64,000 nt of DNA from Ascaris suum (taxonomy: Eukaryota > Nematoda > Chromadorea > Rhabditida > Ascarididae). Below, piece after piece: positions 1-13,625 of this stretch. The position numbers and the translations under genes are program-made. Below the pieces are notes generated by a model. That model had not been told where the DNA came from. It did not search any database and saw nothing but the letters and a program-made list of their open reading frames with translations. Positions within the stretch are counted from its first letter, which is position 1. The number at the start of each line of letters is the position of its first letter. The stretch covers positions 14,993,826 through 15,057,825 of the forward strand of contig CM024187.1 of NCBI GenBank assembly GCA_013433145.1, given 5' to 3'.

Positions 1-342
1 AAGTCACAATTTGGTTAACTCATGCTGCCAACATCTTAGGAACTAATGTTACACAAGCTTTAAACTCCACACACTTTCATGACTGCGCAAAGAAGACAAC
101 TCTCTTCCGCAATGACAAAGAGGAAGGAGACCATGGTTCGCACCACCCATTCACCAACATGAAACAACCTGCATTTTGCCTGCAGTCAACTTTCAATTAA
201 TTCAGGAACTTCAGGGCATCCAAAGAAACCACACGCGAAATTCAGTCAGCGTAAGCAGAAAAAACATTCACTGATAACTGCACATGAGGATACGATAAAC
301 AGGGGTTTGTGAAGTTCGGGCAAGCAATTTGATTTCAACCTA

Positions 343-520
343 ACTTTATTTATTCATCGCATTTTATTCTGTTCACTCATTCATTTCATTCCATTTCGTT
401 TCACTTTATTTATTTATTTATTTCACTTCAGTCGACTCATATTATTTCATTTATTCATTCCGTTCAATTAATTATTCTTCCATTTAATTTAATTTATTCT
501 TCGTCTTTTCACTTCATCCG
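343..520. repeat. T-rich low-complexity tract (TTTATT/TTCATT type)
   Basis: Degenerate repeats of TTTATT, TTCATT and TTTCATT with almost no purine runs, including a clean TTTATTTATTTATTT run. No coding potential was seen; it is simple-sequence DNA. Confidence 0.6.
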
Positions 521-2754
521 TTCATCACATCGCGCTTCCTTACTTAATTCATCAATTGCCACTTTAAAAAACTTCACAAGATCGCTCTGATGTTTAGAAT
601 TTCCGGTTGGCACCTTTTTTTCAATAGCTCAAATCTTTTTAGGGCACCGCGATTTTGCGCATTTTAGGCACAAGACACATAGATGACTTAGAGCGCATTA
701 TTTTCCTGCGGCTCCATATCAAATATATATTAATCAGCAATAAATATGTTGTCTTTGTTCGCTGATTCATTTATCCTCCAAATTTAAAACGATGAAAGTC
801 TGAAACTGAATGACCACTCGCAATATGTCCGTTAGACAACGGTAGGTGCGAACATTTCTGCAACCTCAGTTCGGTGTGCATTTAACTGGACTTCAACACA
901 CCGATCGCTCGCCTTGTCAAGCAAACTGCTCGTTAAAGTCCGAATAAACCTGTGTGAACATTTAGCTCAAGTTCTTATTAGCAACCATCATTTCCCACGG
1001 AAGGCCAATTTTATACAAAAATTGCGCTCAGATTACGCTGAAGCTCCGATGACGACATGTTCAGTTGATTTATTCATCTTACTCAAATAAATTAGGACTT
1101 CAATTTAGTTGTTAGGTTGTTTGCTGATCAGCCGTCATGACCATCAATGGAACAACAAATCGTTCGAATATTAGGTTGGTTTTTTGTTGCTATTTGCCAT
1201 TCTTGAGTTAATTGCACCAATATATGCGAACTGATGAGCATATATTAGACACGTTATGGACGGATGAGCATATATTATATAAAACCTTGTCATTTACCGA
1301 TCGCCGTAAATCTGAATTAATTTAACCACCGTCAATTAATTTTAATGCGATAACGATAACATTAACTAGTGCTTTCCTTCGTCGACCTTAATTGCTCACA
1401 TCTTTATTAGTTCTGCAGAATGTAGATTACTTTGCACAGACGAATAAGGTGAAGAAGGAACAAGTCCGGACATTAATAGTCCTTTTTTTTCTTCAAAATT
1501 ATATCAAGAAACTTCAATTTGTAAAGGAACCAACAAAATTTATCACAAATGTGCCTAAAAAACAGTAAAGAATGTTACAGCGCGAAGCTGTCTGCCTGCC
1601 ATGTAGGTGCCTATAGTTGCGGAAGGTGTCGAAAACGCTGCAACTCGAAACTGGAATAAAACTACGGTGCCATGTGGAAAACAATCGACGGCACGTTGCG
1701 TTGTATTTGTCTTCCTCAAAACCGCACCAAATCACCTGCTTCTCCCTCTTTCCGGTCCAATCACTACAAATGTTCGTTGTATACATCGCCATCCTTCTCT
1801 TCTCTCCCTACAACCTCCACCTGTCATCTACAATGTGAGTTCGTCACATTAAGTGTGATACTAACTATAATAAAAGAACGGATACGAGAAGCGGAGGAAG
1901 TCGTGGGTGAGTATGGGGGACAAAAGTGAACAGAAAAGCGGATGCATTGGATGCGAATGGAGGTGGTACGAGGAGTTTCTCAACCAGTCAGTACGTTTTC
2001 ACCGAAGAAAACTTCCATATAAACCTAGCCTGTCCACCTGTCCACATGCAAACTGATGTTTGCGCCAGTTTGATAAGCCGCCTCACCCTCCTTTCTAAGT
2101 ACCGAGTGAAGTTGACGGGGTGCATTTCATAACCGCTGCTTCGATATGCTTAGTCCTGTCTCGCCTATTTTATGATGGTTAAATAATTTTGAACATCCCA
2201 CTCTTTCCAGGAGAATTTCGTATTTGAAGGCATGGAACTCCAGTATAACCTTCTAAAGGGAGAGCTGTCAGTTCCCTGTGGTCGCCACATCCGTTTTATA
2301 TTACAGCGCTGCACTTAAACTTAAGGAAGCTAATGAATTCTCAGGTTGCAGCGGTTCCGCCACTACCTTTATGGTAACGACTGCTGTTTTAGATGTACTC
2401 CACTGAACAATCTGGCGTATTTGAGGCCCGAGTGGTGACAGCACAGGAATCAATAACGCTCTGCATATAAATTGTTTTGGTCTAAGCCCTCTACTGGTTT
2501 CGGCCTTTTCTCACAACGATGAAATGCACGCACATGTTATTAATACAAGAGATGTTTATCAAGGGAAAGCATAACAGTTACAACGATCGCGAATACTCAA
2601 TAATAACCTTAAAATATCATCAAGGTCGGCATCAAAAAACCAGTACATGGAAATTACCTTCTGTTCGACAAGCAAAACAAGGGAACCCGATAAATGAGCT
2701 CAAAGAAAGCACCTAGCTTCATTCGGAATCTCCACCTTCTCTAAACGACTAACC

Positions 2755-2835
2755 TGACCTTTGCACTGGAGGCTGAGAAGGCTGAAAGGCTGAGAAGAAT
2801 TCGTTTCATCCTCTCATAGGAGAGAAGCTCGCATG
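2755..2835. repeat. Probable dispersed repeat, copy 1
   Basis: The segment with GACCTTTGCACTGGAGGCTG followed by GAGAAGG resembles 13,575-13,620 in the same orientation, where GACCTTTGCTCTG and GGCGGCTGAAAAG occur. Both continue into a GATTC or AATTC stretch followed by TCAT and then TCTCA. The similarity is partial and judged by eye. Confidence 0.3.
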
Positions 2836-5800
2836 ATAATCTGTGACCTTTTCACAGATACTACAGTCCACACTATCGCTTCGAATTTTTCATATACGAC
2901 AGCACCGAAACAGCTAATATGATCTGCTTATGCAGGAAGCAGTAAGAAATTAGGATGCGATGTTTACTGAAGAAAAGTCGGAGGACCCGGACCGTTTGAA
3001 ACGGTTTCTTCTCATCTTCCTATGCCTAGGCCACATTAATCCTTTGGGAAAAAGCAGAATCAAGATGAAACCAGGTTCTTTTTTTGAATTTATTCATCAT
3101 TTTTACATACGATTAGCAATACGTATCTCCCTAGCAGCTGATTCACGGAGGGATCGTTGAACGAAAAATGTTCAAAACAGCCCTTGCCGTCAAAAACAGT
3201 TGCAAAACTGTTCCTACTTGGGAAATACTAACTTTCTTTAAAAGCTTAATCACAGCATTTAACTGCAGCACTCCTTAGAGAGCTGACTCCACTTCTATAG
3301 AGCAAAACATGCGTTAAATTCTCATGAAAAAGAGTGCCCTTCAAAGAAGAGAATGTTCAGATCGTTTTGCTGTAACGAAGCGAGGGGAACAAGCCTAGTC
3401 ACATCGAACTGTGAATGTTCTAGCTCAAATGCAGGAATGCGTATGAGCGACGGGAGAGTGGGGTGCAATCGGATCGTGCGCACCTTTCCATTGATGAGCG
3501 CACTTTCAAGTGTGCGCGCCAATGAAACTTAGCGGTTCGGGGAAGCCGTCGGCAAAAAAACATTTTCGGCAACTCGTCGCGAACATCCGCTTGTTGATGA
3601 ATCTGAGCAACACGGGTGTATAGGGCGTATTTAGTAGACTCTATGAAGAGTATAGAAAAATTGCTTCAAGTACACCACTCAAGAGAAAAGAACTACAAAC
3701 TCTCGAAATATGAAGCAGGCACATAAACGTATGGATGGAAAACTGAATGATCGCCGTGCTCTCAACGCTCTCCATGCTGATAGTGACAATGTGATAACTA
3801 GAGGCATTGTTAAATGCAAAATGTTTGCAAAAATCTTCGGTGAAGCTTTCAAGGTGGACAACAGTGACCACATTCCTCATGGAGATAGGGGGAATGCGTC
3901 TCCGCAGTGTGGACATCAGTACATCAGTTCCTTTCTGCTCACAGTACGATACAAAAGCTTTGCGATCAAACACTGCGAACGCCTGATGAGATACTGCAAA
4001 GATTGTGATACAACTTCGTGAAAGCTATCTGCTACTGGTGATGGTATCAATCAACACGTTACCAACATCAGCTCAATTTCTTCAGTCTCAGTGATGCACA
4101 TCTCGAAAACATCTTTAAAATGTGATACAATCTCGCGTACCTTGCAGGTACCGTAACGTTAAATACAAGACATGACATTCAGGCAAGCACCCAAGCATTC
4201 GGGAGCAGACGCCAAGTGCCCCGGAGTGCAGCAAGGACACTGTGAAGGATATGCGTCGCCTCATGAAAATACAACTTCAAGCAGCAAAAATTACTGCATC
4301 TACAGCACGAAAAGTTTTTAAAAAAAACGAATCTAAACTAGCAACGATAGAATCAGATTGAAAATAAATCGGACAGAAGAAGAGTATAATGAGGTAGATG
4401 GGTGATTCAGATAGAAAAAAAAGTATAAATAAATAAAGAGAAAATTTTCTGTCGTGAAAGGCATTCAGAGTGATCAGACAGACAGAGAAATATTAAACTT
4501 CAATTCATATTACAGCAAGGCAGACGTTGTTCCTATATGCAACAGTTAGACAGCCGATCAATGTGAGCTGTAAATCAATTCCGACGGTCGGCGTTTGCGT
4601 TCGTCCAATTCATATGCAACGAGCATTTTTTTGCAACAGCAAAATCTGAATGTGACAAGCACTGATTTCTTACAGCTGATCTCTGAGCGTTTAAAATGGC
4701 GCTGCGCGGAAATCTCTGTTGCAATCGAGAAAAGGATAGTAAAAAATGCAAAAGCCTTATGCCTCTTTGAGGTAGTACTAGCACATCCTTTGATGACGTG
4801 TATCGTTCGGAGATAACGCAGTGCTCGAATCTGCAAATTTTGCAAAGCTCTTTCTCGAACTTCAAGAGGCGGCGAGGTTTTAATGTCCGGTTCTTCTTTC
4901 AGAGGGTGGGTAGCAGTGGCTCCAGGTCCGTCCTACAAAAATCGACCTTGGAATGGGCACTTTTTAGCCTGAGAGGCTTCCATACCCTTAAACATCTTGA
5001 TGGTTCAACAGTTGAAACAGTGGAGGAGTTACAGACATTCACGCGCATACTCACCCCACAGGCATAACGAAATAACAAATGAGCAATCGTCTTCATTTAA
5101 GCCGACGGAACAACCACGCCGATTAGAACCAGCTCCTGGTCTCATCCAAGCGATAGCATTCCTTCACACGACCTTAATTACGTCCCCTCATTTATTAAGC
5201 TGCTTTGAGTTGCGATTTAGCACACTTCAACTTCGACTGGAGCAATTGCAAATGTCAAGGAAACGTTCACCTACCAGCCTGCAGCACAGAGAAAAAAAAT
5301 CTCTTCAACGTTTTTCAAAGATCCCAATTTAAGCTCTGAATCTGATACGTTTGCATTTATGGGCAAATCGAAATACACCTGGCTGCAGATACATCGATGT
5401 GTACCGATGTGGAAAAACACCAACGATGACCCAATATAATTGTTCGTATGACTGCAAAATATAAACTTTATGAGAAAGTAAATACGGTGGCGGCAAAAGA
5501 AGGCTCTTAAAAAACTGGAATCAAAAATTGTGCAGAAACAAACAGCGTACGAGTTCAACAATGCATTTCAATCAAAGTTGTGTGACGAGAGTCGGTTAAC
5601 CACTTTGACGCATTTTATCAGAACTATTTCAATACCTTCTATATTAATCGCGTTTCATTATCAAAGCCGAAAACACCTGATTGTGAATCCATACAAATTC
5701 ACCAATGTTAATAAATGGCCTTTAATTATGTTCTAATACGGACAATATAAAACACTTAACTTTGACACAGAAAAAAAAGTCGACTTTAATCGGATAAGCG

Positions 5801-5955
5801 AATACTCACACTTTAACTGTTCAACGAATTCAATTCAGCTTTATATTTCTAGATTCCCCTTCAGGACAATCGCATGCTATCGAGCGTGTATTGACCACCG
5901 AAGCATTTAACAGTTGTTTTAAGCGGATGGTTGCGCATACTACAATTGCCTGTAC

Positions 5956-6024
5956 TCGCACACACGTGTGTGCACGTGTATGAGCATGTGGGTATGTGTG
6001 TATTTGCGCGGGCACGCAGGCACG
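5956..6024. repeat. Alternating purine-pyrimidine (CA/GT) tract
   Basis: A degenerate tract of CACACGTGTGTGCACGTGTA followed by GTGTGTAT and GCGCGGGCACGC. It is unlike the AT-rich surroundings and is the kind of alternating sequence that can adopt Z-DNA. No gene is seen in it. Confidence 0.5.
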
Positions 6025-9000
6025 TATCATATAAATTTTACAGTCACTTCGGAAAACTCCTGAAAGAAATGGTAAGAGAATGAAAAATTATTGCTACTCT
6101 TGAATTGTTGATGGCAACTGAGCACTTTCCAATAAATGCAAAATTTTTGATGCTTACTTAGCCGATCTTTTCCACACCGTCTGACCTGAAGTCATTAATA
6201 TGAATATGCCTGATGGTGATATAGCATGTAGAAGGATGTCTTATATCTTTCCTCAAGAAAGAAGAGCGAGAGAAATCAGAAGGAAAGTGCGATGATATCA
6301 GTGATCTTGCTGCCTCGCCGCGTTTTGTTATCGTTGTAAATATGGCGTTGAAATCTGCAGGGATAGGGAATGTTATAGAGATAAAGGCTACATCGCTTGT
6401 TTATGTTTCGGTGCGCCTTTATCTCTCACAGTGCGTTTTCAGACAAAACGCCCATGACTGCAAAATTCTGCACTTTTTGAGACAAAGCATTTTTCGCTGA
6501 AATGATAAAACACCACCCACTGTCCTCCACCTAAGAAATGTCGCGAACGGTACCATTTTGCAAGACAAAGGACTACTTATGACTACTTGAGCTGTAGCAG
6601 TCGCTTGCACAACTCACATTCATCTCTGAAATGAAGTTCGGCTTCTTCGGTAAAGAAAGCAAGTTACTAAAGTGAACAGCGATAGCAATATTACATTCAC
6701 AGCAAAAACAGCGTTCCTCTGTTTTAAAGTGTACTTCGCTTGATGGCTCGAAATTTTCTTCTAAGCACGAATGAAATTTTGGGTCGACAAAAGGTTTTAG
6801 AAGAAAGAGGCATAACCTGAAAACGAAACGAATACTCCTCATTTATTAAAGAAACATGCTGAAAGAGACGATCCAAACTGCCATTTCCGCCAGATATTTG
6901 TATCGCAGAAATGAATCTTCTTTCGGAAAATCTTTACTTTTTTGGCACTTTCATTTAAATCGTCAATTTTCTGAAGCACTCGCAAACACATAACAGCTCT
7001 GATGGAAAGTGCGAAAAACACGTAAAAAGGGCTTGTAGTAGATTAGACAATAAGAGGTGCCAAAAATGTGAGCAAGAGAAACAGGGGCGATAACAAACGG
7101 AGTTATAGCGGAACATCCATTCGATGCAATTATTTAAACAAAGAGTGCAGGAGCAAAAAAAGCTGCACTTCCTCTACTTCATTAAGGATGACATTCAATG
7201 CAATCACCGTTCACTCAGGTTGTGTGCAAGGATAGTGGCTGTTTCGAGATTAAATTATTTCTTAGGATAAGGACAACCTGAATTTTGAGTGAAGATTAGA
7301 AAAAAGCGGCATGGTTTTGTGTGCTTCATGCAGGAAATCAAAGCCTCATTAGTTTGATGCAGTAGTTTAGTCTTAATTTCCCGCAGTGCTCAAATGGGAA
7401 GCAATCACATGACTTCTTCATCGGTCGTCTTCCGTCCCCCAACTTTGTCTGAGTTTCCCATCAAGACTGATTAAATCGGTCGCTGACAGTATTGCCCCTC
7501 ATGAGGAACATCGCTTCCTCATAGTGTGCCAATCCTCGGCTGTATATGAGAAAGGACAGAAAGCGTCTTTAAAGACCATATCTCACTTGCTGAAATAGTG
7601 ATATAATATAAAAGCGAGTGGAAAAGAACGTCTTTCAGCTATCGAACGCTTTTCTAGTTAAAAAAAGTTTGCGTTCTATCGTGTCTCGCACATTAATTTA
7701 ACGAATAGTGAAAGCTATTTAAGGGAGTTCACTCCCTCAGCAGTTCATCATTTACCGGCCAACAACATGGCCAGACATTCAGTTCTGGAGTAAAGAAAAA
7801 ACAAACATTCATGAAGACAATTTTCCGAGGAATTTTTCAAGAAACTGTGCATATGTCGTTGGAAGTTTTTTTCCTGATGAATGTCTTCATCCCTCCATAA
7901 ATCTTTACGACGCAACCAGCACTGCTCAATCTTTAGTTTACCATCACCATTATGAACTTGTACTCATTCATAAGACACCAGAACTGCCCTAAGCTCTGAA
8001 ATGCCGAAGACACAAACGCTATTTGCAGGTAAACTCGAACTAACTTCACAAAATTACCTCAAACTAATGGTTTTAAATGAGTCTGAGAAAATGGGTTTCG
8101 CTCTTTGATATAGTGGAAAGAAATTGTTAGGTGACAAATTTCCTATAAAAAGCTAAAAGCAAAGTAATGTCGGCAGGACGATCGCGATTTCATAAAACGC
8201 ACCGAGACAGTGATTCATGGCAATTCCGCAGACAAATTTTTTTTGCCAGATCCGAAAACAGTTCTCTCTTGTCATGAGCTCTCGAGTATTCTTGAAAACG
8301 ATAATCTCTACAGTAGTGAAATAAAACCGATAATTTACTAGCATCTTTATGTCTGCTCTGGTGGATTATTTGTTAAATGAGTTACTGACACCTGACGGCA
8401 CTGCAAAGTTTGCAAATTGTGGGGATTTTTTTCGACTGAAAACCTCTGCAAATAATTTTAAACGGGAACGCTTATAATACGATTTGTCGTTGTTCTCAGG
8501 TATTCAAATAAATCATAGGCGCGGCTGGAAATAACGGGTTGGAATGGAATTTCATCATCTCCTAAAAGGCGTCGCTGCTTCGAGAAAATAAAGGGTCCGC
8601 AAATTTTACAATTTTCCAACAATATTTTCCTCAGATTTTTACAAAAAAGACCTTAGAGCACCATACAGCGGTAAATAATCACCGTCGCATGCAACCCCTT
8701 TGAAATTCATGGCATAATATTGGGGGCCTTTCTACTACAGATTGCACGATGGACACTGCTACTGCATTGTACAGTAGTAGCCTTTGCGGAAAGAGGTTGT
8801 TTCTTGCAAGTACTGGTCAGACGACGTACCTCAAATTGAAATTTGGAGCGGAGCATCTCAGCGGAAGTACTTCTTATGCAACAGTCGGCGAGAAATTTTG
8901 ATAGCAAGTTTTTAAGTGCGGGAATGACTTGTGCTTAAATGCAGCAGAAAGTTTCAATGCACCTAAGGCGTTGATTTATACATGACGCACCTGATCGATC

Positions 9001-10559
9001 GTGTTGCTGACCAAGTGCACTGTGCATGTTGACCTTTATACGCCTCGAACATAGCATCTTATTGACACTAGCAGTAAAAACTGCACCGTATTACTTAACC
9101 AACGTCCAGTTTTCGTGATTCTCAAAAATTCGTGCGAGCACACGCCTATCGCCTAAGCACTTAGCAGATAGCTTCAGAAGTGCGTGTTTTTTCTCGAGGT
9201 GTATGCATAATACCAGTATGCAAGAAACAGTGATGAACGATGCAAGAGTGCCTCAATTAAACTGAATTTCACATGGCAAATCTACTGCATAATAAATACA
9301 ATCTCAGATCTATTGCATATTTAAAACGATCTATGTAAAGCAAATGGCTGAGCGATTACCGGCTACGAGGATGACCAGCAACTAGTTTTACGAAGACTTA
9401 TGATTTCAAAATGAAGTCAGCCGGACTTCATGTACTTACAGAGAATACACAACGATGGATAGCGTTTCCAGTATTGGCGTTTCGTTTTACAGAGAAAAAA
9501 AAAAATAATCCACCAGCGTGAACATTCACCGAAAACTTTGACTTCATCCAATTGCTTAGAGATGTGTCGAACTGGCGAAACCATCACGATTATCATCGGA
9601 AAAGTTTTTTGATGAAAAAAGTTTTTTGAAGGCGATTCTCTGAATGAATCTCACGAAGAGGAAGACTAGCCGCTAATTTGGAGGAAGACGTTTCGTATTG
9701 TTCAGTGGTACCATTCTCCGAATGCATATATGAAAGGGTTGCGAAACATAAGGATTTCAAATACAATAAGATATGAGTTAATTCGAACCGACCGTCCGTA
9801 TTCATTTCAAATCCCAGGATCACAGCAGGAAAGAATCCGGAATTTTAGGCTAGATGAAGTGCAGCTCCGCAATGTTGTAAGAATGCCGTAGGTGGTTACA
9901 TAACTGGTCGCAGGTGTAACCTCATTTTAGAGTTTGAAAAAGTTGATAACCCAACTAACGATACAACTCGCTGGCGCAATGACTGTGTGGATAAAGAATT
10001 TATTTCGATGCGACGGGCAAATCAGATCGTTTGGCCATAAGGCGAAATGTGCAAATCGAAATAATGAGCGCAAAACATAAATCAGAAGTGAAAAAAAAAA
10101 CGGAGGCAGAAATATGATGCGAAAAGTGCGAGGTAAATGAGTCATTAGAAGAGCCCAACTTCGCGTGGTCTTTTTGCAATGGAAAACAACCTTCATCACT
10201 CGCACAAAAGCCACTAGCCCAAGAATGGGGGCTTTATGGAAAAAAAAGTGTGGCACACGACCTAAAGGCGTGCTAGATCAAGCAAAACAAGATTAATTGC
10301 TGCGTGGCAGGCCGCTTCGCGTCGCATCGTCTAATAGATATATCGAGACCGCATTACGAAGCAAGCTGATGGCGATAAACAACCTAGACACTTGTTCACA
10401 TCCACTCAAAGCATTCAATACTCCAACATGAGCTTGACGTCGAATCAACAACAAGCCGAACGATTACACAGGAAACTTATAGTGATGTAAAGAAAGTAAC
10501 GAGGAAACGTTGACCAACCGGCTGAATGATGTAACATCTCGGCGACGTCTCCGTGCAAA

Positions 10560-11330
10560 TAAAGAATGCACCTGGTTCCGTTTCACCGGTCGTTGCCATA
10601 ATTCGCATCTGCAGTAGCAGAAGGCAGTACACGTTGCACGGCGCGCAACAAACGCTAAACGGGTCGGTCGTGTGAATGAAGAAATACCCCCGCAGAAGAT
10701 CCGCCCTCCAGCTAAAGCACCTTCGGTTACGACCGCAAAGGTGTGTTACGCGGCGGTGCGGGTTAAGTTATTGCATGAGAGCTAACTGGCCAAAGGGGCT
10801 AGTCGAGTGTGGCTGGCAGCAGTCAGAGTGATGCGAGCGCAACACAGCAACAAGCAAAACGCGCGCACACAAGCAGCCTTGGCTCTCGCAGCCCCTCAAT
10901 TGGAAATGTGCACCGCTCTTCCTCGGCTGACGTCATCGCGGGCGTTGCTGGTAGCCGGCTCCGAACACGACCAGCAGCACGCGCCCACGCGAGCAAGTTG
11001 CATGATCCAGCTCCACATACGCGCGTCCGCACGCTTCCCCTTCATGGACAACGATGCTCTTCGCGCACGCTTTACCTTTTCCCATATTGTGTGGCACCAT
11101 GCTGCCTCTCAGCCTTTTATGTCGGTTGCGTTCAGTACGCTTTCCTTGCTTCTCTACACGTTCAATCCACGACATGAGCCGAATGACGTCTACTCGGCTG
11201 GTTGCACGTTCACCTTCCCGTTCGTTTTCAAGCAAGAGTGACAGCGAAACGTCCGTCGATGCACTAATCACCGCATACAAAGTATTGCAGTTTCAGACTC
11301 GTTTATTGAGCACGACATCGTAAAAAAAAG
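10560..11330. other. GC-rich, CpG-containing island with overlapping open frames
   Basis: Visibly richer in G+C than its surroundings, with many CG dinucleotides. All three plus frames and at least one minus frame stay open for 80-145 codons, as expected where stop codons are rare. The plus frame from about 10,803 to 11,177 is Ser/Arg/Ala-rich and another plus frame near 11,175-11,323 reads as Ser/Arg/Thr-rich sequence, but neither is bounded by a convincing acceptor and donor. It could be a promoter or 5' exon region, or the remains of a GC-rich element. I do not assign a protein. Confidence 0.35.
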
Positions 11331-12723
11331 GTAACTCGCGTGGATGCAATTCCGAGTGGAAAACAAAACTCGAATCAATCGCCGATGTGTCTGCGGTATG
11401 TTTAACGTTAACACGCATTCCCACTGAACAGTTTTACACTACAATTTATCGGAGTATTTCAGCACCGGGCTGTTTTCAAGCGTTGTGCAGAGATCGTCCT
11501 GTCTGTTTCAGATGATCGTTTTATGCATTACCTTCGAGCTTTGGTAAGGACTTGGTAAGGGCGCCATAGTTCCTTTGCAATTTTCGTTGAGGATTTGTCC
11601 GAGAACCCACGTATTGGTGAAAGCATCACTTCCAAGGATCACTAGGCCATATTTATTGTGCAACTAGTCGAGCATTTTCGAATTTTAAACTTGAATTTGG
11701 TACGCCAAACAAAATGACCTAGCTTTTTTGAAACTCTCCACTTTAACCTGTGGAAGGATAGCAAGTGTAAGACACAGTATACAGGCTTCGGCTAGAAAAA
11801 TTTGGTAATTGAGACTGTTTCGCCCCCAACATCGAATTCGAATCACGAGTTGCCAACAAGATAAAGATCGCTTCTTTTCCCAAATGTGAGCGTCAACAAT
11901 TTCCAAAAATGGCCACAAAATTATTGCTTCGAAATGAGATTTCACCTTCATCTTCCTTCGATCAAAAGACGTCTCCATAAAATTTCATAACTCACTTCCT
12001 GTATTCATTGTCTAGCTTAAATTCGCGACGAGCAACGCAACGGTGTTCCAGCCCCAATATATTTTCCTAGTTGAAATCTTTTATAAACGTACCACATTGT
12101 AATAAATACATCCTTGTCGCTAATGAAGTCATGATTAGATCTTTACATTAAAAAGAGCAGAAAATTTCTCATTCACTCGTCAAAGTAGTCCATGCTCGTG
12201 GCAGAAGCATCAAGCGGGAAACGAATGCGATGCAGGAAATTTGTGCTCAGATAGGAATTTCTCCGACACAAATACCCCCGACAAAAAGGTCTATATATTG
12301 TAGATTTCAGGAGGAAGTCTCTTCTATCAGAACACAATATGTAAAGCTTTAAGAATGTGGTGAAAAAACTTAATTAACATCAGCAAACACAAATAAATGC
12401 TTTGCGTTTGGTTACTTATAAAAGTGTCAGCAGGGTACGTAAAGCGAATCCCTATGCAATGAATCGTAATGTGTAGTAAATGACAACAATCGGCAGAAGG
12501 AGGAAAAAGCATCATGAATGGAGCTGCTATCCCTGAGCACCAAAAATCAGGCACTCTTCAAGGGTTGAAAATGACGGCTCCGGGCGACGTTCGAAGTGTC
12601 TCACTTTTTGAGGTAAGAGATCCTTCAAAAAAAGCCCCAGCGAAATCCGAAGAACGCCAATTCTAGAGGACCTGACATAAACTCGTTTCCTTTAGACTTC
12701 AGGGGTCTAATAAAACACGTAGT
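11331..12723. other. No gene recognised
   Basis: AT-rich sequence with only short open frames. Acceptor-like sites near 11,459 and 11,511 are not followed by recognisable coding sequence. Confidence 0.45.
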
Positions 12724-12926
12724 CTATAAGTTACAACTGGCGGGACTGCAAGCACTGCATTGTCCACTGGTGCTTAGGTACAAGCTGCAATGCACGACAT
12801 TTTGTAATACTGCGCCACAGTTTCCTTGTTCAGGGGAATCATTCACAGTTCTCACAGCCAACCGAACTGTGATATGAAATAGCTGTGGTTTTTGAAATGA
12901 AACGTAGTTCTCTTCCATTCCGTCTT

Positions 12927-13196
12927 TCAAACAGGCGTTCGAATTAGCTTTGATAAATCGCGATTTCCATTTTCTGGAGGAACTTCGTGCTTCCGCTGTT
13001 TCCGAGAAGCCTGAAAAATTGGGAAGCAAAAATAGAGCACCGGAAGTTCCATGGCCATGAACGGAATACCAGGCCTCGAACGTAATTGAGGAGTATGAAT
13101 ACGGAGCGCCTCTAGAGGATTTTTTTCAAAAGGCAGCCTTAGCCGTGGAGCTTGAACATTTTGGAAACTCGGAGGCATCGTGGATTCAGTCAGCAT
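12927..13196 (-). CDS. Hypothetical ORF (89 aa) with an intron-like core
   Basis: A minus-strand frame with a true ATG encodes 89 residues, proline-rich at first and ending in a charged tail (SRKQRKHEVPPENGNRDLSK). Inside it lies a 30-nt in-frame segment that begins GTGCTC and ends CCAATTTTTCAG, a near-ideal nematode acceptor. Thirty bases is too short for a usual nematode intron, so either the ORF is read through or the acceptor joins a more distant exon. A second minus frame at 12,724-13,029 is also open. No domain was recognised; a pseudogene or mobile-element fragment is equally possible. Confidence 0.25.
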   Translation of the reverse strand: MLTESTMPPSFQNVQAPRLRLPFEKNPLEALRIHTPQLRSRPGIPFMAMELPVLYFCFPIFQASRKQRKHEVPPENGNRDLSKLIRTPV

Positions 13197-13509
13197 AAGC
13201 TCCTCTACGCTTCACACACTCAAACGAGGAAAAAGCGAAGAGCTATTTATAAAGACCGCATCCAAGAGATGGAAACAACTTAACGTCGATTCTTCAAAGT
13301 TTAACTCCGCAATATGTTCTTCCAAAGCGACTTTGATGTGAGAAAAAGTATATAAGTCACAGAGTGGAGATATAAAGTGCAACGAAATCTCGTGAAATGT
13401 CATACGCTTAGCATATGTAATGACGAAGCTAAACGGACCTGACATAGCATGGAGCCAAGAAACCCTTAAAGTTAGTGAATCGGTGAACATTTTTGCTATC
13501 TAAGAAACT

Positions 13510-13625
13510 TCAAACTTTTGGCTTCTCAGCTTCATGTGGCGCCGAGCCTCCACTGCTAGATCGATTGAACATATTCGACCTTTGCTCTGAAACTGGCGGC
13601 TGAAAAGATTCATCTAATTCTCACA
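13510..13625. repeat. Probable dispersed repeat, copy 2
   Basis: Related to 2,755-2,835: GACCTTTGCTCTG, then GGCGGCTGAAAAG, then GATTCATCTAATTCTCAC. It lies just beyond the ORFs at 12.7-13.5 kb, which may themselves belong to the same element. Confidence 0.3.

Larger units (their letters stand above)
1..10559. other. Gene-poor stretch, no supported gene
   Basis: No chain of exons with compatible splice phases was found on either strand. Open frames here are mostly below about 110 codons, usually overlap open frames on the other strand, and carry no recognisable domain. The stretch holds low-complexity tracts (annotated separately), one copy of a probable dispersed repeat near 2.76 kb, and a near-duplicate GATGAGCATATATTA at about 1,233 and 1,263. 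It may be intergenic, or it may lie in long introns or upstream sequence of the chitin-binding gene. Confidence 0.5.

Noticed and set aside
4798..5096. 89- and 65-codon frames on opposite strands after a TTCTTTCAG acceptor
   Set aside because: Both strands open, no domain, and no downstream exon; possibly a dispersed repeat.
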